Source of the DNA: Mycolicibacterium chlorophenolicum
GTDB taxonomy: Bacteria > Actinomycetota > Actinomycetes > Mycobacteriales > Mycobacteriaceae
Reading direction: 5' to 3'
Assembly: GCF_001044235.1 (NCBI RefSeq)
Contig: NZ_JYNL01000064.1
Coordinates: 1,021,096-1,085,095, forward strand
DNA: 64,000 nt
Both the position numbers and the translations under genes were made by a program. Below are positions 53,640 to 63,431 of the stretch, piece by piece; positions within the stretch are counted from its first letter, which is position 1; each line of letters opens with the position of its first letter. Below the pieces are notes generated by a model that was given only the letters and a program-made list of their open reading frames with translations, was not told the DNA's origin and did not search any database.

Positions 53640-55862
53640 ATGTCGGAGTTGGAGATCACCGACGACGAGGGACACGAGTCGGTCGAGCCAACCTACGCCG
53701 AGCACCTTCATCCTGCGCGGCCCCGCACGCTGCGGTTCCGTCCCCGGGTCAAGACGCCGTTCGTGCGGCGGTCGGTCGCCCAGGACGGCCCGGCGAACGG
53801 CACCAATCCCGCATATGTGGAGTGGCTGCGCGCCCAGTCGATGCTGGCCGATGCCAACGAGATCAGCGCGCAGTTCTCGGGGCAGGGCTCGATGTGGCAG
53901 AACCCGTACGCCACGCCGAACCCGCGCGGCGCGGTCGACACCGCGTCGGTGTGGTTCACGGCCTACCCGCTGTCGCTGATCACGCGTCCCGACGAATCCT
54001 TCCTCAAGGCGATGGCCAGCGAGGACATGTGGAAGGCGTTCGCCGAAATCGGCATCGAAGCGGTGCACACCGGCCCCGTCAAACGGGCCGGCGGCATTTC
54101 CGGCTGGCAGTACACGCCCAGCGTCGACGGACACTTCGACCGGATCGGCACCCAGATCGATCCGGCGTTCGGCACCGAGGACGAGTTCCGGCAGATGTGT
54201 GCGACGGCGGCCTGGTACGGCGGCACCATCATCGACGACATCGTGCCCGGCCACACCGGCAAGGGCGCCGACTTCCGGCTCGCCGAGATGAAGTACGCCG
54301 ACTATCCGGGCATCTACCACATGGTCGAGATCGACCCCCGCGACTGGCACGAGCTGCCCGACGTGCCCTCGGGCACGGATTCGATCAACATCGACGCCGC
54401 GACCGAGGAATGGCTCGACAAGGCCGGGTACATCATCGGCCGGCTGCAGCGCGTGATCTTCTACGCCGAGGGGGTCAAGGAGACCAACTGGAGCGTCACC
54501 CGTCCGGTCACCGGCGTCGACGGTGTCGAACGGCGCTGGGTGTACCTGCACTACTTCAAGGACGGTCAGCCCTCGATCAACTGGCTCGATCCGTCGTTCG
54601 CCGGGATGCGGCTGGTGATCGGTGATGCCCTGCACTCGCTGGCCGACCTGGGCACCGGCGCCCTGCGGCTGGACGCCAACGGCTTCCTGGGGGTGGAAAA
54701 GGCTGCCTCGGAAGGTAATTCGGCGTGGTCGGAGGGTCATCCGCTTTCCGAGGCGGCCAACCACCTGATCGCGAGCATGGTGCGCAAGGTCGGCGGGTTC
54801 ACCTTCCAGGAGCTCAACCTCACGATCGACGACATCCGCCAGATCGGCGAAGCCGGCGCGGATCTGTCCTACGACTTCGTCAACCGGCCCGCCTACCATC
54901 ACGCGCTGGCCACCGCGGACACCGAGTTCCTGCGGCTCACGCTGCGCACCACACTGGAACTGGGGGTCGACCCGGCCTCGCTGGTGCACGCGCTGCAGAA
55001 CCACGACGAGCTCACCTACGAGTTGCTGCACTGGGAGAACGGCCACCGCGACGACGTCTACAGCTACAAGGGCGTCGAGGTCACCGGTGAACAGATCGCC
55101 GCCAGTGTGCGCAGCGATCTGGTCGAACACCTGACCGGGCCCGACGCGCCGTACAACCGCGTGTTCACCACCAACGGAATCGCCTGTACCACAGCGTCTG
55201 TGGTCGCTGCGGCGCTCGGCGTAAAGAAGCTCGACGACATCGACGACGTCGACCCGATCAGGCGCGCGCACCTGTTGCTCGCGATGTTCAACGCGCTGCA
55301 GCCGGGCGTCTTCGCGCTGTCGGGCTGGGATCTGTGCGGGATGCTCACACTGCCTGTCTCGGCGGTCTCGGAACTCGTCGCCGCGGGGGACACCCGGTGG
55401 ATCAACCGGGGCGCGCACGACCTGATGGGCATCAACCCGAACGCCCGGCAATCGACTGCCGGCATGCCGGTGGGGCGCAACCTGTACGGCTCCATCCCCG
55501 AGCAGCTCGCCGACGAGACCAGCTTCATCCGGCAGCTGCAGGCGATCCTGAAGGTGCGCTCGCACTACGGGATCGCGACCAGCCGCCAGCTCGACATCCC
55601 CGAGGTGTCGCACCGCGGCATGCTCGTATTGGTGCACGAACTCGACGGGGAGGGGCGTTTCCAGTTGACGGTGCTGAACTTCGCGCAGGAACACATCGCG
55701 GGCAGCGTCCGTTCGGAGCACCTGCCGCCCGGAGCGGTGGTCTCGGACATGTTCAGCGGCAACGAGATCGCGACCGTCGACGACCTGCACAGCTTCCCGG
55801 TGGACATGCCCCAGCTGCACGGGATGTCCTTGCTGGTGGAGGTCCCGCCCCCGGCGGAGTGA
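53640..55862 (+). CDS. treS: GH13 trehalose synthase-type glucosyltransferase (P. stutzeri TreS type)
   Basis: 740-residue alpha-amylase superfamily enzyme resembling the Pseudomonas/Arthrobacter trehalose synthases (GH13_33), which interconvert maltose and trehalose. (beta/alpha)8 barrel landmarks: NPYVEWL-like [30 protein letters not shown], nucleophile Asp in [12 protein letters not shown], acid Glu in FQELNLT, second Asp in [10 protein letters not shown]. An about 50-residue N-terminal extension ([15 protein letters not shown]) precedes it. Distinct from the usual mycobacterial TreS. The ribosome site GAGGAGGAG precedes the ATG. First gene of a trehalose/glucan cluster. Confidence 0.85.
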   Translation: MSELEITDDEGHESVEPTYAEHLHPARPRTLRFRPRVKTPFVRRSVAQDGPANGTNPAYVEWLRAQSMLADANEISAQFSGQGSMWQNPYATPNPRGAVDTASVWFTAYPLSLITRPDESFLKAMASEDMWKAFAEIGIEAVHTGPVKRAGGISGWQYTPSVDGHFDRIGTQIDPAFGTEDEFRQMCATAAWYGGTIIDDIVPGHTGKGADFRLAEMKYADYPGIYHMVEIDPRDWHELPDVPSGTDSINIDAATEEWLDKAGYIIGRLQRVIFYAEGVKETNWSVTRPVTGVDGVERRWVYLHYFKDGQPSINWLDPSFAGMRLVIGDALHSLADLGTGALRLDANGFLGVEKAASEGNSAWSEGHPLSEAANHLIASMVRKVGGFTFQELNLTIDDIRQIGEAGADLSYDFVNRPAYHHALATADTEFLRLTLRTTLELGVDPASLVHALQNHDELTYELLHWENGHRDDVYSYKGVEVTGEQIAASVRSDLVEHLTGPDAPYNRVFTTNGIACTTASVVAAALGVKKLDDIDDVDPIRRAHLLLAMFNALQPGVFALSGWDLCGMLTLPVSAVSELVAAGDTRWINRGAHDLMGINPNARQSTAGMPVGRNLYGSIPEQLADETSFIRQLQAILKVRSHYGIATSRQLDIPEVSHRGMLVLVHELDGEGRFQLTVLNFAQEHIAGSVRSEHLPPGAVVSDMFSGNEIATVDDLHSFPVDMPQLHGMSLLVEVPPPAE

Positions 55863-55917
55863 GCGCCGATCTCTGACGCCGACGTAAACGGTCCGGATAA
55901 CGGGTAGTCACCCGGGC

Positions 55918-56907
55918 ATGACCGTCATCGGATTCCACTGCTCGCACGAGCAGATCGATCCCGCACAACTCCTGCGCGACGTCCAGCTGGCCGAGCAGGC
56001 CGGCTTCACCGCGGGCATGTCCTCCGACCACTTCAGCCCGTGGAGTGAACGGCAGGCCGAGTCCGGCTTCGCGTGGGCGTTTCTCGGGGCGGCGCTGGCC
56101 ACGACCCGGTTGCCGTTCGGTGTGGTGAACGCGCCGGGGCAGCGCTATCACCCCGCGATCATCGCCCAGGCGATCGCGACGCTCGCTCAGATGTTCCCCG
56201 GTCGGTTCTGGGCCGCCCTGGGATCGGGTGAGGCGTCCAACGAGCGGGTCACCGGCGAGGTGTGGCCGCGCAAGGACGTCCGCGACCGCCGGCTGGTGGA
56301 ATGCGTCGACGTGATCCGGCGGCTGCTGCGCGGGGAGGAAGTCACCCACGACGGTCTCGTGCACGTCAACCGGGCGCGCCTGTGGACGTTGCCCGATGCC
56401 GTGCCCGACCTGGTCGGTCCGGCGGTGACGCCGGCCACCGCGGCACGCCATGCCGCGTGGGCGGACGGGCTCATCACCGTGAACCAGCCGGGCGACAAGC
56501 CCCGTCAGGTCCTCGACGCGTACCGGGAGGCGGGAGGCCGGGGACCTGCCCGGCTGCAGATTCATCTGAGCTGGGCGCCGACCGACGACGAGGCCTCGGC
56601 GATCGCGCACGACCAGTGGCGCAACAACGTCTTCGCTCCGCCGGTCTGCTGGGACACCGAGACGGTCGAGGCCTTCGACGTCATCGGTGAGGCGGTGAGC
56701 CCCGAGAGGGTCGCGGAGTCGGTGCGCGTCTCCGGCGATGTGCGCCGGCACGCCGAATGGCTTGCGCAGGACATCGCACAAGGATGGGATGAGCTGTACC
56801 TGCACTTCGTGGGTCGACACCAGGCGCCGTTCATCGATGCGTTCGGCGAGCACGTCTTACCGCAGTTGTCGCCGACAGCGCCGCAACCCGCGAGGGCGTC
56901 GGTATGA
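55918..56907 (+). CDS. LLM class flavin-dependent oxidoreductase (TIGR03885-like)
   Basis: 329 residues, luciferase-like TIM barrel: IGFHCSHEQIDPAQLLRDV, SSDHFSPWSERQAESG, FPGRFWAALGSGEASNERVTG. From memory, this matches a non-F420 flavin family (TIGR03885) whose genes sit beside GH13 trehalose-synthase-like genes. The role is unknown. It overlaps the second GH13 gene by four bases (ATGA), so it is certainly co-translated with it. Confidence 0.75.
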   Translation: MTVIGFHCSHEQIDPAQLLRDVQLAEQAGFTAGMSSDHFSPWSERQAESGFAWAFLGAALATTRLPFGVVNAPGQRYHPAIIAQAIATLAQMFPGRFWAALGSGEASNERVTGEVWPRKDVRDRRLVECVDVIRRLLRGEEVTHDGLVHVNRARLWTLPDAVPDLVGPAVTPATAARHAAWADGLITVNQPGDKPRQVLDAYREAGGRGPARLQIHLSWAPTDDEASAIAHDQWRNNVFAPPVCWDTETVEAFDVIGEAVSPERVAESVRVSGDVRRHAEWLAQDIAQGWDELYLHFVGRHQAPFIDAFGEHVLPQLSPTAPQPARASV

Positions 56908-58580
56908 GGACCATCGAGACCGGCGACCTGTGGTGGAAGAACGCGGTCTTCTACTGCGCGGACATCGAGACCTTCTACGACTGGAACGGCGACGGCTGCG
57001 GCGACATCCGGGGGATGACCGAGCGCATCGAGTACCTCTTCGACCTCGGGGTCACCTGCCTGTGGTTGATGCCTTTCTACCCGACCGCCCGCAAGGACGA
57101 CGGCTACGACATCACGGACTTCTTCGGGGTCGACCCGCGCCTCGGTAACCTCGGTGACTTCGTCGAACTCGTCCGTACCGCCCGCTCCACCGGCATCCGT
57201 GTCGTCGTCGACTTCGTCATGAACCACACCTCGGACGCGCACCCCTGGTTCAAGTCCGCCCGGCGCAGTAAGGATGATCCGTACCGCGACTATTACGTGT
57301 GGAGTGCGACCGAGCCGGCGTCGAGTGCGAAGGACGTCGTCTTCCCGGATCAGGAGGACAGCATCTGGGAGCTCGAGCCGAGAACCAACGAGTGGTACCT
57401 GCACCACTTCTACAAGCATCAGCCTGACCTGAACATCGCCAATCCACGTGTCCAGGAGGAGATTTCGCGTACGTTGGGGTTCTGGCTCGCGCTGGGGGTG
57501 TCCGGATTCCGGGTCGATGCGGTGCCGTTCCTGTTCGCCGACGACGGCGCCCCGGGGGATCCGCACACCTTCGATCCCACCCGATACCTCGGCGACGTGC
57601 GCAATTTCGTCACCCGGCGGCTCGGCGATGCCGTCCTGCTCGGGGAGGTCAACGTCGCCTATCGGGACCAGAAGAAGTTCTTCGGCGGGGCCGACGGCGA
57701 CGGTCTGAACATGCAGTTCGACTTCATCGGAATGCAGAACATCTTCCTCTCCCTGGCCCGCGGCGACGCCCGTCCCATCGCCAAGGCGTTGCGCGCCCGG
57801 CCGGTCCTCGACATCACCAGTCAATGGGCCAATTTCGTGCGCAACCACGACGAACTCACCCTCGACAAGCTCACCGACAGCGAGCGCCGGGAAGTCTTCG
57901 ACGCGTTCGGTCCGGACCCGGACATGCAACTGTTCGGCCGGGGCCTGCGCCGTCGGCTTCCCTCCATGCTGGGCGGCGACCAGCGACGGATGCGCATGGT
58001 GTACTCGCTCGCATTCTCCCTGCCGGGCACCCCGGTGCTGTTCTACGGCGAGGAGATCGGGATGGCCGAGAACCTGGACGTGGAAGGGCGATTCGCGGTG
58101 CGGACGCCGATGCAGTGGACGGGTCATGAGAACGGCGGCTTCTCCCGCGCGCCCCGGCGACGGCTACCGCGCCCGCTGCCGGACGGGCTCTTCGGCCCCG
58201 AACGTGTCAACGTCGCGGATCAACGCCATGATCACAGATCCTTCTGGTGGTTCATCCGGGACCTCATCTACACCTACCGTCAACAGCCCGAGATCGGTTG
58301 GTCCACGGTGGACATCGTCACGCAACCCCACCGCGCGGTGCTCGCACACGTCTGCCGGGAGTCGGACTGGCTGATGCTCGCCCTGCACAATTTCGGCGCG
58401 GAGGCTGTCATGGTGCCGATCGCGCTCGACGATCTCGGGCCGGGTTGTGTGCTGGTCGATCTCCTCGACGGTCTCTCGGAGTATCCGCTCGACGCCGAGG
58501 GTCGCGTCGAACTGCACTTGGACGCCTACGGTTATCGGTGGCTGCGGCTGCGCCGCCCCGACGACGACCCGATCATCTGA
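56904..58580 (+). CDS. GH13 alpha-amylase family protein
   Basis: 558-residue glycoside hydrolase 13. Conserved regions: DFVMNHTSD (region I), GFRVDAVPF (nucleophile Asp), LLGEVNVA (acid/base Glu), FVRNHDELT (region IV), plus the TreS/oligo-glucosidase-type DWNGDGCGDIRGMTERI. A trehalose synthase, oligo-1,6-glucosidase or related glucosyltransferase activity is possible; maltose or trehalose is likely involved given the first gene of the cluster. A C-terminal beta domain is present. Confidence 0.82.
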   Translation: MRTIETGDLWWKNAVFYCADIETFYDWNGDGCGDIRGMTERIEYLFDLGVTCLWLMPFYPTARKDDGYDITDFFGVDPRLGNLGDFVELVRTARSTGIRVVVDFVMNHTSDAHPWFKSARRSKDDPYRDYYVWSATEPASSAKDVVFPDQEDSIWELEPRTNEWYLHHFYKHQPDLNIANPRVQEEISRTLGFWLALGVSGFRVDAVPFLFADDGAPGDPHTFDPTRYLGDVRNFVTRRLGDAVLLGEVNVAYRDQKKFFGGADGDGLNMQFDFIGMQNIFLSLARGDARPIAKALRARPVLDITSQWANFVRNHDELTLDKLTDSERREVFDAFGPDPDMQLFGRGLRRRLPSMLGGDQRRMRMVYSLAFSLPGTPVLFYGEEIGMAENLDVEGRFAVRTPMQWTGHENGGFSRAPRRRLPRPLPDGLFGPERVNVADQRHDHRSFWWFIRDLIYTYRQQPEIGWSTVDIVTQPHRAVLAHVCRESDWLMLALHNFGAEAVMVPIALDDLGPGCVLVDLLDGLSEYPLDAEGRVELHLDAYGYRWLRLRRPDDDPII

Positions 58581-58586
58581 GCGGTC

Positions 58587-59840
58587 TCACCCGACAAAGC
58601 GTTCGGCGTACGGCCTGAACCGGCGCTGAAGGTCCTGCTGCTCGAGGCCGAACGTCGCGCACGAGGTGACCACCCTGCCGAACCGGTTGCGTCGATGGGC
58701 GATCAGGTAGGTGTCGATCGCCGCACGCACCTGATCGGTCATCGGTTCGTCCGCGAGCTCGTACACCCGCTCGGCGGTCCCGATCTGGTCGGTCATGAAA
58801 TCGTCGAACCGGATGTCGACCGAACGCTCGGATCCGATGAGGTCCCGGTCGCGGATCAGCGCCGCCAGCATCAGCCCCAGCCGGTCGACCCATGCGGCGG
58901 CGATCGTCTCGACCGGCGGCGCTGCGCTGTACATCCGCGCCGCGTAGACGACCATCGCGAGCATCGACAGCACCACCGGCACCGGATCGCGATGGGTGCA
59001 CACCACCACCACGCCGGGAAACACGCGGTCCAGCACCGGCAACTGCTCGAGATGCTGAGGTGACTTGAGGAGCCAGCGGCGTCCGCCGCGCAGGAACTGC
59101 ATCGCCTGCAGCTGAGTGCGCAGATATTCGTAGTGCGGCGTCTGATCCGAGCGCAGGTAGTGGTCCCGCCAGGCGGGCACATGCGCCAGCGTCTCCATCA
59201 GCATCGTGGAGAAATCGTTGGCCAGCAGCTGGATCTCCTCGTGCACATGATCGGTGGTCATCTCGTGCATGCTGCGGAAGTGGGGGATCAGCAGGTCCAT
59301 CATCGACACCGCCAATTCCATCCTGGCCCGCCGCGGATCGGGCTCGACTCCGTCCTCGGCGGGCAGCGGGAACGGTTCCACGCTCTCCCAGTACTGCATC
59401 GTGCGGAAGGTCGGTCCCGCGGCGAGCATGTTGTGCAGATGCGTGGTCCCGGTGCGCGGCAACCCTGCGATCACCACCGGCGGCGCCAACTCGATGTCGT
59501 GGATCTCCGGGTGACGGCGCAGTAGGTCGGTGAGCAGCAGCCGGTTCGTCAACCACTGCGTGAGCTGGCTGAAGAAGTTCACCCGGCCGGGAGCGTGCAT
59601 ATCGTCGAGCTCGGCGAGCGAGCCGAGATAGATGTCCAGCCGTTCGCGGTAGTCGTCGGCGCCGAAGTCGGCCAGCCCGGTCGCCTGCCGCGCGGCGGCG
59701 TGCAGGGCGTCCGACGTCAGCGGGCACTCGCCCGCCATCGCGGCCATCATGTCTCGAACCTGTTGTGCAGCAACGCTGTATCGCGGTGCCGCCAAGTCGC
59801 CGAGCACGATCACATCGGATGTGGTTTGCGTCACAGTCAC
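58587..59840 (-). CDS. Sulfotransferase family protein
   Basis: 417 residues of the PAPS-dependent sulfotransferase fold. The 5'-phosphosulfate loop is VIAGLPRTGTTHLHN, the 3'-phosphate motif is VVCTHRDPVPVVLSM, and the late region HRRNRFGRV fits the family. Mycobacteria carry many such genes acting on lipids and menaquinol derivatives; the acceptor here is unknown. Start at GTG 59840; GTG 59834, eight bases after a -10-like TAACAT, would give a leaderless transcript and is equally possible. Divergent from a TetR gene. Confidence 0.85.
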   Translation of the reverse strand: MTVTQTTSDVIVLGDLAAPRYSVAAQQVRDMMAAMAGECPLTSDALHAAARQATGLADFGADDYRERLDIYLGSLAELDDMHAPGRVNFFSQLTQWLTNRLLLTDLLRRHPEIHDIELAPPVVIAGLPRTGTTHLHNMLAAGPTFRTMQYWESVEPFPLPAEDGVEPDPRRARMELAVSMMDLLIPHFRSMHEMTTDHVHEEIQLLANDFSTMLMETLAHVPAWRDHYLRSDQTPHYEYLRTQLQAMQFLRGGRRWLLKSPQHLEQLPVLDRVFPGVVVVCTHRDPVPVVLSMLAMVVYAARMYSAAPPVETIAAAWVDRLGLMLAALIRDRDLIGSERSVDIRFDDFMTDQIGTAERVYELADEPMTDQVRAAIDTYLIAHRRNRFGRVVTSCATFGLEQQDLQRRFRPYAERFVG

Positions 59841-59854
59841 TTATGTTACTGTGA
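59831..59854. promoter_or_regulatory. Dyad operator between sulfotransferase and TetR genes
   Basis: Inverted repeat TCACAGT-N10-ACTGTGA covering the sulfotransferase start and nine bases upstream of the TetR start. It overlaps -10-like elements on both strands (TAACAT on minus, TACTGT on plus). Likely bound by the adjacent TetR. Confidence 0.6.
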
Positions 59855-59862
59855 GTCACGTA

Positions 59863-60432
59863 ATGACGACAGACCTTGGCCGACCGCGTAATCGGCAGAT
59901 CGACGACGCCGTCCTCGCGGCCACGGCCGAGTTGATCGGCGAGGTGCCCTATGCCGAACTGTCGGTGGGGGCCATCGCCCAGCGCGCCGGCACCAGCAAG
60001 CCCGCGATCTACCGGCGCTGGCCGAGCAAGGTGCACCTGGTGCACGAGGCCGTGTTCCCGATCGGGGAGGCGACCCGGATCCCGTCGACCGGATCCCTGG
60101 CCGGCGACATCCGGGAGATGGTGCGGCGCGTGGCCGCGATCCTCGCACCTGCCCGCGCCGCGCTGCCCGGTCTGATCGGGGAGATGGCCGCCGACCCCAC
60201 GCTGCACGCTGCGTTGCTCGAGAGGTTCGGCGACGTCATCACGCGCGGGCTCGGTGACTTCCTGAGCGACGCGGTCGCGCGCGGCGAGGTCCGGCCGGAT
60301 GTGTCCGCCGACGAACTGGCCGAGGCGGTCGCCGGTATCACGCTGGTGTCCCTGCTGACTCGCGGCGCGGCCCCCGACGACGATTGGCTGGATCGCGCCG
60401 CGACCCTGATGATGAGAGGAATCAGCACGTGA
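59863..60432 (+). CDS. TetR-family regulator
   Basis: 189 residues. Helix-turn-helix: GRPRNRQIDDAVLAATAELI, then LSVGAIAQRAGTSKPAIYRRW (strong TetR form). Ligand domain includes TRGLGDFLSDAVARGEVRPD, a common TetR_C segment. ATG at 59863; the longer frame lies in the sulfotransferase gene. It overlaps the DUF1214 gene by four bases and faces the sulfotransferase, so it probably controls both. Confidence 0.88.
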   Translation: MTTDLGRPRNRQIDDAVLAATAELIGEVPYAELSVGAIAQRAGTSKPAIYRRWPSKVHLVHEAVFPIGEATRIPSTGSLAGDIREMVRRVAAILAPARAALPGLIGEMAADPTLHAALLERFGDVITRGLGDFLSDAVARGEVRPDVSADELAEAVAGITLVSLLTRGAAPDDDWLDRAATLMMRGIST

Positions 60433-61559
60433 CGGAAGGCCACCTCGGCAGCGAATCCGGTTCGGCATGGCGGGAATTGGTCGAGACCCTCGGCGGGCTC
60501 GACCGTGGCTTCACCGACGGCGACCGTGCCGTCGTCGACGATCGGAACCTCGCCGACGGGTACCGGATGCTGGCGACCACGCTCGGCGTCGCGTTCGACA
60601 CCTACCTGTTCGCCGAGCCGAGCCGCCCGCAGTTCATCGAACTGAACACCCCGTTCCGCCGCGATCGGCGCTGGGGCGGGGACAACACCGACGCGTGGTA
60701 CCACCTGTGCCCGGTCGACGAGCGCCGCCGCTACCGTATCAGCGGGAATCGCGGTGACAGCGTGTACTTCTCGGTGACCGCCTACAACGAGCCCGCCCCG
60801 GGCAGCTGGTCAGGCCGCGTCGTGCACATCGTCAACGACAGCGACCTGGACAGCGCGGGCCATCTCGACGCCGCCGGCGACTTCTCCTTCGAGATCGGAC
60901 CGCTGCCGGGCATGGCGGTGCTGGTGACGCGCGACTATCAGGTCGACCCGACGTCCGGGCGGCCGGTGCGCTGGCAGATCAAGGCACTCGACGAGCCGGA
61001 CCCGATCCGGCATGGTGATCAGGAGACCGCCGCGGCATTGCGGGCGTGTGCGGCCTGGCTGCGCACGATGTTCGCGATCGTGCCCCTCGCCGTCGGCGCC
61101 CGCGTCGACGACGCCCATGCCCTCGGGCACGAGGTCACCCACGTGGCCAACGAGTTCGGTGAGCCGTATCAGGTGCCCGACAGCAACTTCGGCTGGTCGG
61201 CCCGCGACGCCTGCTACTCCTACGGCAGTTTCGTTCTCGGTGACGACGAGGCACTCGTCGTCACCCACCGCCCTCCGCAGTGCCGGTTCTGGAACATGGT
61301 GGTCTGGAACCAGTTCATGGGCGGCCACATCGTGACCGACGCGAGAGTGTCGGTCAACGGGCACACCGCGGTGCCCAACAGCGACGGGTCGGTGACCATC
61401 GTGATCGCCAAAAGACCCACAACACACCCGAACTCGGTCTCCACGGTCGACTATCCGCGCGGCAACCTCGCCTTCCGGTGGTTCCACGCCGACCAGGTGC
61501 CGGTGCGCCCGGACACCGCACTGGTGGCGTTGGCCGAGGCGCCGACCGAGGTGACCTGA
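60429..61559 (+). CDS. DUF1214-domain protein
   Basis: 376 residues with the DUF1214 segment in the C-terminal third (YSYGSFVLGDDEALVV, FWNMVVWNQFMGGH, IAKRPTTHPN, RWFHADQVPVRPD). The N-terminal part resembles proteins of actinobacterial steroid or lipid gene clusters. No signal peptide. The GTG at 60429 overlaps the TetR stop (GTGA). Function unknown; co-expression with the sulfotransferase is inferred from the shared operator. Confidence 0.75.
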   Translation: MTEGHLGSESGSAWRELVETLGGLDRGFTDGDRAVVDDRNLADGYRMLATTLGVAFDTYLFAEPSRPQFIELNTPFRRDRRWGGDNTDAWYHLCPVDERRRYRISGNRGDSVYFSVTAYNEPAPGSWSGRVVHIVNDSDLDSAGHLDAAGDFSFEIGPLPGMAVLVTRDYQVDPTSGRPVRWQIKALDEPDPIRHGDQETAAALRACAAWLRTMFAIVPLAVGARVDDAHALGHEVTHVANEFGEPYQVPDSNFGWSARDACYSYGSFVLGDDEALVVTHRPPQCRFWNMVVWNQFMGGHIVTDARVSVNGHTAVPNSDGSVTIVIAKRPTTHPNSVSTVDYPRGNLAFRWFHADQVPVRPDTALVALAEAPTEVT

Positions 61560-61568
61560 TCGCCGGGC

Positions 61569-62000
61569 TCAGGTCAGAGGCGAGGTCAGTTCGATGTTGA
61601 TGTCGTCGGGATCCTGAAACGACAGGATCGCGATCCCGGCGTCTTCGAGCACGCTGATGGCACCGTGCTCGATGCCGGCCTCGTCGAGTGCCGCCTGGGC
61701 GGCCGTCAGGTCGGATCGGCTGGCGACGGCGAAGCTGACGTGGTCGAGCCCCGTGTGCCGCGGATCGAAGGCGCCGCTGCCACCGGGGCGCAGGCCGAAC
61801 AGCGTGCCCTGCGGCGTCTGATAGACCGCGCCGCCGAAGAACCGCTCCGGTGATTCCGCGACGCCCGGGTCATCGGCCATCGACGACGCGTCGATGACCA
61901 GGGGCCACCCGAACACCGTGTCGTAGAACTTCTTGGACCGTGCGATGTCGGTGACGGTGATACGGACGTGGGCGAAACCCGTGCTGTTGACCAGAGCCAT
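61569..62000 (-). CDS. VOC-family (glyoxalase-fold) protein
   Basis: 143 residues with two beta-alpha-beta-beta-beta modules: FAHVRITVTDIARSKKFYDTVFGWPL and GLDHVSFAVASRSDLTAAQAALDEAG, the second ending FQDPDDINIELT with the usual Glu metal ligand. Possible dioxygenase, epimerase or resistance function; nothing more specific is visible. Last gene of a minus-strand run; 63 bases after the SnoaL-like gene. Confidence 0.82.
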   Translation of the reverse strand: MALVNSTGFAHVRITVTDIARSKKFYDTVFGWPLVIDASSMADDPGVAESPERFFGGAVYQTPQGTLFGLRPGGSGAFDPRHTGLDHVSFAVASRSDLTAAQAALDEAGIEHGAISVLEDAGIAILSFQDPDDINIELTSPLT

Positions 62001-62063
62001 GCCTCCATCGGTACCCGCGAGGACGCGGATTCCCGCGCGACGGGCCCGGTGTTCATCGAATCG

Positions 62064-62597
62064 TCACCCGCCGCCGCCCAGCAGCGAGAAGAACCGGTGC
62101 GACGGATCGTCGGAACCCGGACTGCCCACCGCAGTGCCGCGCGTGATCGGGTGGCTCAGGTCGGTGGCCGACGGGTCGCCGACCCGCGCCCAATCGGTCA
62201 CGATGCTGCGGGCGGTGAATCTCCACTGGCCGTCCCGCTTTTCGTACCTGTCGAGGTAGCGACCGCCGACCACGACGTCGACGTCGTGATCACCGGCATC
62301 CAGGGTGTGTGTCGCCAGCATGTAGATCTCGCCTTCGGCGATGTCACCCTCGACGGCGAAGTTCATCGTGGTGACGTGGTGCTGCATGGACCGCAGGTAC
62401 GGGCGAGCGGCCATGATCTGCGCGACGAGATGGGCGGCCGAGCCGGCCGAGAATGCGCCGTGCGCATCGGTGGCGTCCGGGTGGTAGAGGTCGCGCAGAG
62501 CGGCCGCGTCACCACGGTCGACGGCGCGGCAGTAGCGGTGCACGAGCTTGCCGAGCGCGAACTCGTCGAGCATCTCCTGGACCATCGGATCGGTCAT
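62064..62597 (-). CDS. SnoaL-like NTF2-fold protein
   Basis: 177 residues of the SnoaL_4/scytalone-dehydratase type: KLVHRYCRAVDRGDAAALRDLYHPDATDAHG, SMQHHVTTMNFAVEGD, and YLDRYEKRDGQWRFTARSIVTDW. The Asp/His cluster suggests a dehydratase or isomerase on a polycyclic substrate (inference). A Gly-rich tail ends the chain. Starts 18 bases after the kinase-like gene. Confidence 0.8.
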   Translation of the reverse strand: MTDPMVQEMLDEFALGKLVHRYCRAVDRGDAAALRDLYHPDATDAHGAFSAGSAAHLVAQIMAARPYLRSMQHHVTTMNFAVEGDIAEGEIYMLATHTLDAGDHDVDVVVGGRYLDRYEKRDGQWRFTARSIVTDWARVGDPSATDLSHPITRGTAVGSPGSDDPSHRFFSLLGGGG

Positions 62598-62615
62598 CGT
62601 CTCACCGTAAGCGGC

Positions 62616-63431
62616 TCAGTCCTGGACCGCTTTCGCGATCGCCAGGTAGCGGGTCACCGCGGCGGAGGCATCCGCGCCGGCAGCGCCGGTGGCGAGACGG
62701 ACCATCCGCACCACGACCCACGCGCGGGCCCGGTCCTCGTCGAGCCCGGCGGCGTCGACGAGCGTCCAGAAGCGGTGTCGCACGCCGTCGCGGACGCGCC
62801 CGGCGTAGTCCTCCCAGCGATGCACCAGCATCGGAGCCAGTTCGTCGTGCGGATCGCCGTTGACCGGGCGTGCATCGACGGCCAGCCACGGTTCCCGGTC
62901 GGCGGAGCGCACCGAGGAGAAGTGGAGGTCGCCGTGCAGCACCACCTCCGCGGCGTCGGCGCTCAGGTCGCGGGTCAGCGCCAGGGCCTGTTCGGTCAAC
63001 CGGCGCGGCACCGGGACGCTGAGGTCCAGGTCATCGAGACGGTCCGCCCAGCGACGCAAAGCCTCTGTGGCCGAGGGCAATCGGGGCAGGGCGGGAACGT
63101 GCAGGCGGCTGTAGAGTCCCGCGACGATCACGCACGCCTCGGTGTCGGTCAGCGCGTCGAGCGTCGTCGGCCCCACTCGTTCGGTGAGGAGCACCCGCTC
63201 GTGCGGATCGGCCCGCAGCAGCCGCACCGCACCGTCGCCGCCCCAGCGGCGCAGCACCAGGTGCTCGGAGTTCGAGGCGCCGATCTTGAGCAGTGCCGGC
63301 GTCCCGTCGGCCGTGCGTACCGGCAGGGTCAAAGCGTCACCGCTGCGCTCGGCAGGTCCGTCGGCACGCAGCCGCCACTGCTCGAGCCGGTGCCGCGCCA
63401 GTGCGGTCGGATCGGGCTCGGCCGGGGTCAA
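62616..63431 (-). CDS. APH/hydroxyurea-kinase-like protein with altered catalytic loop
   Basis: 271 residues of the aminoglycoside/hydroxyurea resistance kinase type: ALLKIGASNSEHLVLRRWGGDGAVRLL, VVLHGDLHFSSV, LAVDARPVNGDPHDELAP. In the catalytic loop the Asn expected after HGDLH is Ser, so phosphate transfer may be weakened. TTG at 63431 overlaps the LLM stop (TTGA); no ATG or GTG fits as well. Substrate unknown. Confidence 0.72.
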   Translation of the reverse strand: MTPAEPDPTALARHRLEQWRLRADGPAERSGDALTLPVRTADGTPALLKIGASNSEHLVLRRWGGDGAVRLLRADPHERVLLTERVGPTTLDALTDTEACVIVAGLYSRLHVPALPRLPSATEALRRWADRLDDLDLSVPVPRRLTEQALALTRDLSADAAEVVLHGDLHFSSVRSADREPWLAVDARPVNGDPHDELAPMLVHRWEDYAGRVRDGVRHRFWTLVDAAGLDEDRARAWVVVRMVRLATGAAGADASAAVTRYLAIAKAVQD

